A stretch of DNA of 64,000 nucleotides from Pseudomonadota bacterium (GTDB lineage: Bacteria > Pseudomonadota > Gammaproteobacteria > Xanthomonadales > Xanthomonadaceae). The stretch spans positions 62,001 to 126,000 of the forward strand of contig JAFEEL010000009.1 in NCBI GenBank assembly GCA_018241125.1. Reading direction: 5' to 3'. Made by a program: the position numbers and the translations under genes. Positions 63,625 through 64,000 of this stretch are shown in pieces. Each line of letters starts with the position of its first letter. Position 1 is the stretch's first letter. The notes under the pieces are model-generated. The model saw nothing but the letters and a program-made list of their open reading frames with translations. It was not told the origin of the DNA and ran no database searches.

Positions 63625-64000
63625 TCATCCGAGGATTGAGTCCACCACATCCCCAGTGCCGAACCAGTCAGCCGCAAGATCGTCCCACGCAGGGTTGCCC
63701 GTGGCAATCAAGGCAATCTTCTTTGCGCGACGCCAGCCCTTGATTTGCTTTTCCCGCGTGATCGCCGCCAGCACATCATCGGTGTGTTCAAGGTGAACCA
63801 GACGAGTGACCCGATACTTGCCGGTGAATCCCTGAGTCGCGTGTGACTTGTGCTCATGAATCCGTCGCCCAATGTTGCCGGTGACACCCACGTAGAGCAC
63901 GCCAGAACGACTGGCGAGGATGTAGACGTAATATTCTCGAGACGTGCTCGGACCGTAGCGCGTGCAGCGCGGCCGTGGCTGTCGGCGCGGGCCGCGGCAT
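63625..64000 (-). CDS. GIY-YIG nuclease family protein, N-terminus beyond or at the window edge
   Basis: The minus-strand reading frame contains EYYVYILASRSGVLYVGVTGNIGRRIHEHKSHATQGFTGKYRVTRLVHLE...AAITREKQIKGWRRAKKIALIATGNPAWDDLAADWF, the complete small GIY-YIG (UPF0213/YhbQ-like) domain with Tyr/Tyr, Arg in GNIGRRI and Glu in REKQIKGW. No in-frame ATG occurs between the domain start (YYVYIL) and base 64000, and the frame is open to the edge, so the start lies outside the window; a short Arg/Pro-rich extension precedes the domain. A GTG at 63900 would cut off the catalytic N-terminus and is unlikely. Function of these stand-alone proteins is unclear. Confidence 0.82.
   Translation of the reverse strand, partial: CRGPRRQPRPRCTRYGPSTSREYYVYILASRSGVLYVGVTGNIGRRIHEHKSHATQGFTGKYRVTRLVHLEHTDDVLAAITREKQIKGWRRAKKIALIATGNPAWDDLAADWFGTGDVVDSILG

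Overview
The window is about 64 kb of high-GC proteobacterial chromosome. The long histidine operon headed by a TrpR-like regulator, the fused hisB and hisIE genes, the TTG-started hisS, and the repeat types (a TTGTGGGAG...CTCCCACAA palindrome, a CGTCATYCCCGCG inverted-repeat element, and GGGAGCA and TGAATSG heptamer arrays) all suggest a member of the Xanthomonadales/Lysobacterales, perhaps Rhodanobacteraceae or a relative. That placement is an inference from gene content and repeat style; no database was searched.

Layout. 1-7.6 kb: an exported peroxiredoxin (cut by the window edge), a heavy-metal RND tripartite efflux operon (outer-membrane factor, adaptor, pump) and a CDF zinc-type exporter with a histidine-rich N-terminus. 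7.7-18 kb: a GFA-family protein, a secreted GH25 lysozyme, a beta-propeller/GGDEF diguanylate cyclase, a periplasmic cyclophilin, a small acidic protein, a methyltransferase, two tandem paralogues of unknown function with a receiver-like N-terminus, and a YgiD-type dioxygenase. 18.1-25.4 kb: a type I restriction-modification locus, hsdM-hsdS-[antitoxin + broken toxin]-higB-higA-hsdR, in which toxin-antitoxin genes sit between the specificity and restriction subunits. 25.4-25.9 kb: a chain of perfect hairpins, then tRNA-Pro(CGG) with its own promoter and terminator. 26-30.2 kb: hisS, a long HutH-like ammonia-lyase and a TylF-like methyltransferase. 30.25-37.9 kb: the complete histidine operon (regulator, G, D, C, B, H, A, F, IE), nearly all genes overlapping by 1-11 bases, with an 18-bp TrpR-type palindrome in front.

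38-46 kb: mtnB-mtnD-mtnC of the methionine salvage pathway with a C13 (legumain-like) protease gene attached, rmuC, an APC amino-acid transporter, the EF-P paralogue efpL, and a short-chain dehydrogenase. 46-54.6 kb: a Ser/Thr kinase fused to GYF_2 and RDD domains, a GNAT acetyltransferase, a secreted amidohydrolase, HMG-CoA lyase, a lipoprotein and the biotinylated subunit of methylcrotonyl-CoA carboxylase (leucine degradation), and NAD kinase. 54.7-64 kb: two tandem TPR-sulfotransferases, a 5'-nucleotidase, a TIR-TM-TolB-TPR gene bracketed by a 47/48-bp near-identical direct repeat, a periplasmic histidine phosphatase, an MFS transporter and a GIY-YIG protein running off the window.

Most of the window is ordinary core chromosome. 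The accessory parts are the restriction/toxin-antitoxin block (18-25.4 kb) and the TIR gene segment (59.5-61.8 kb). The most interesting signals are the direct-repeat-flanked TIR gene next to an acyl-CoA dehydrogenase fossil, the toxin-antitoxin genes nested in hsd, the his operator, and the heptamer array lying inside the start of hisIE.
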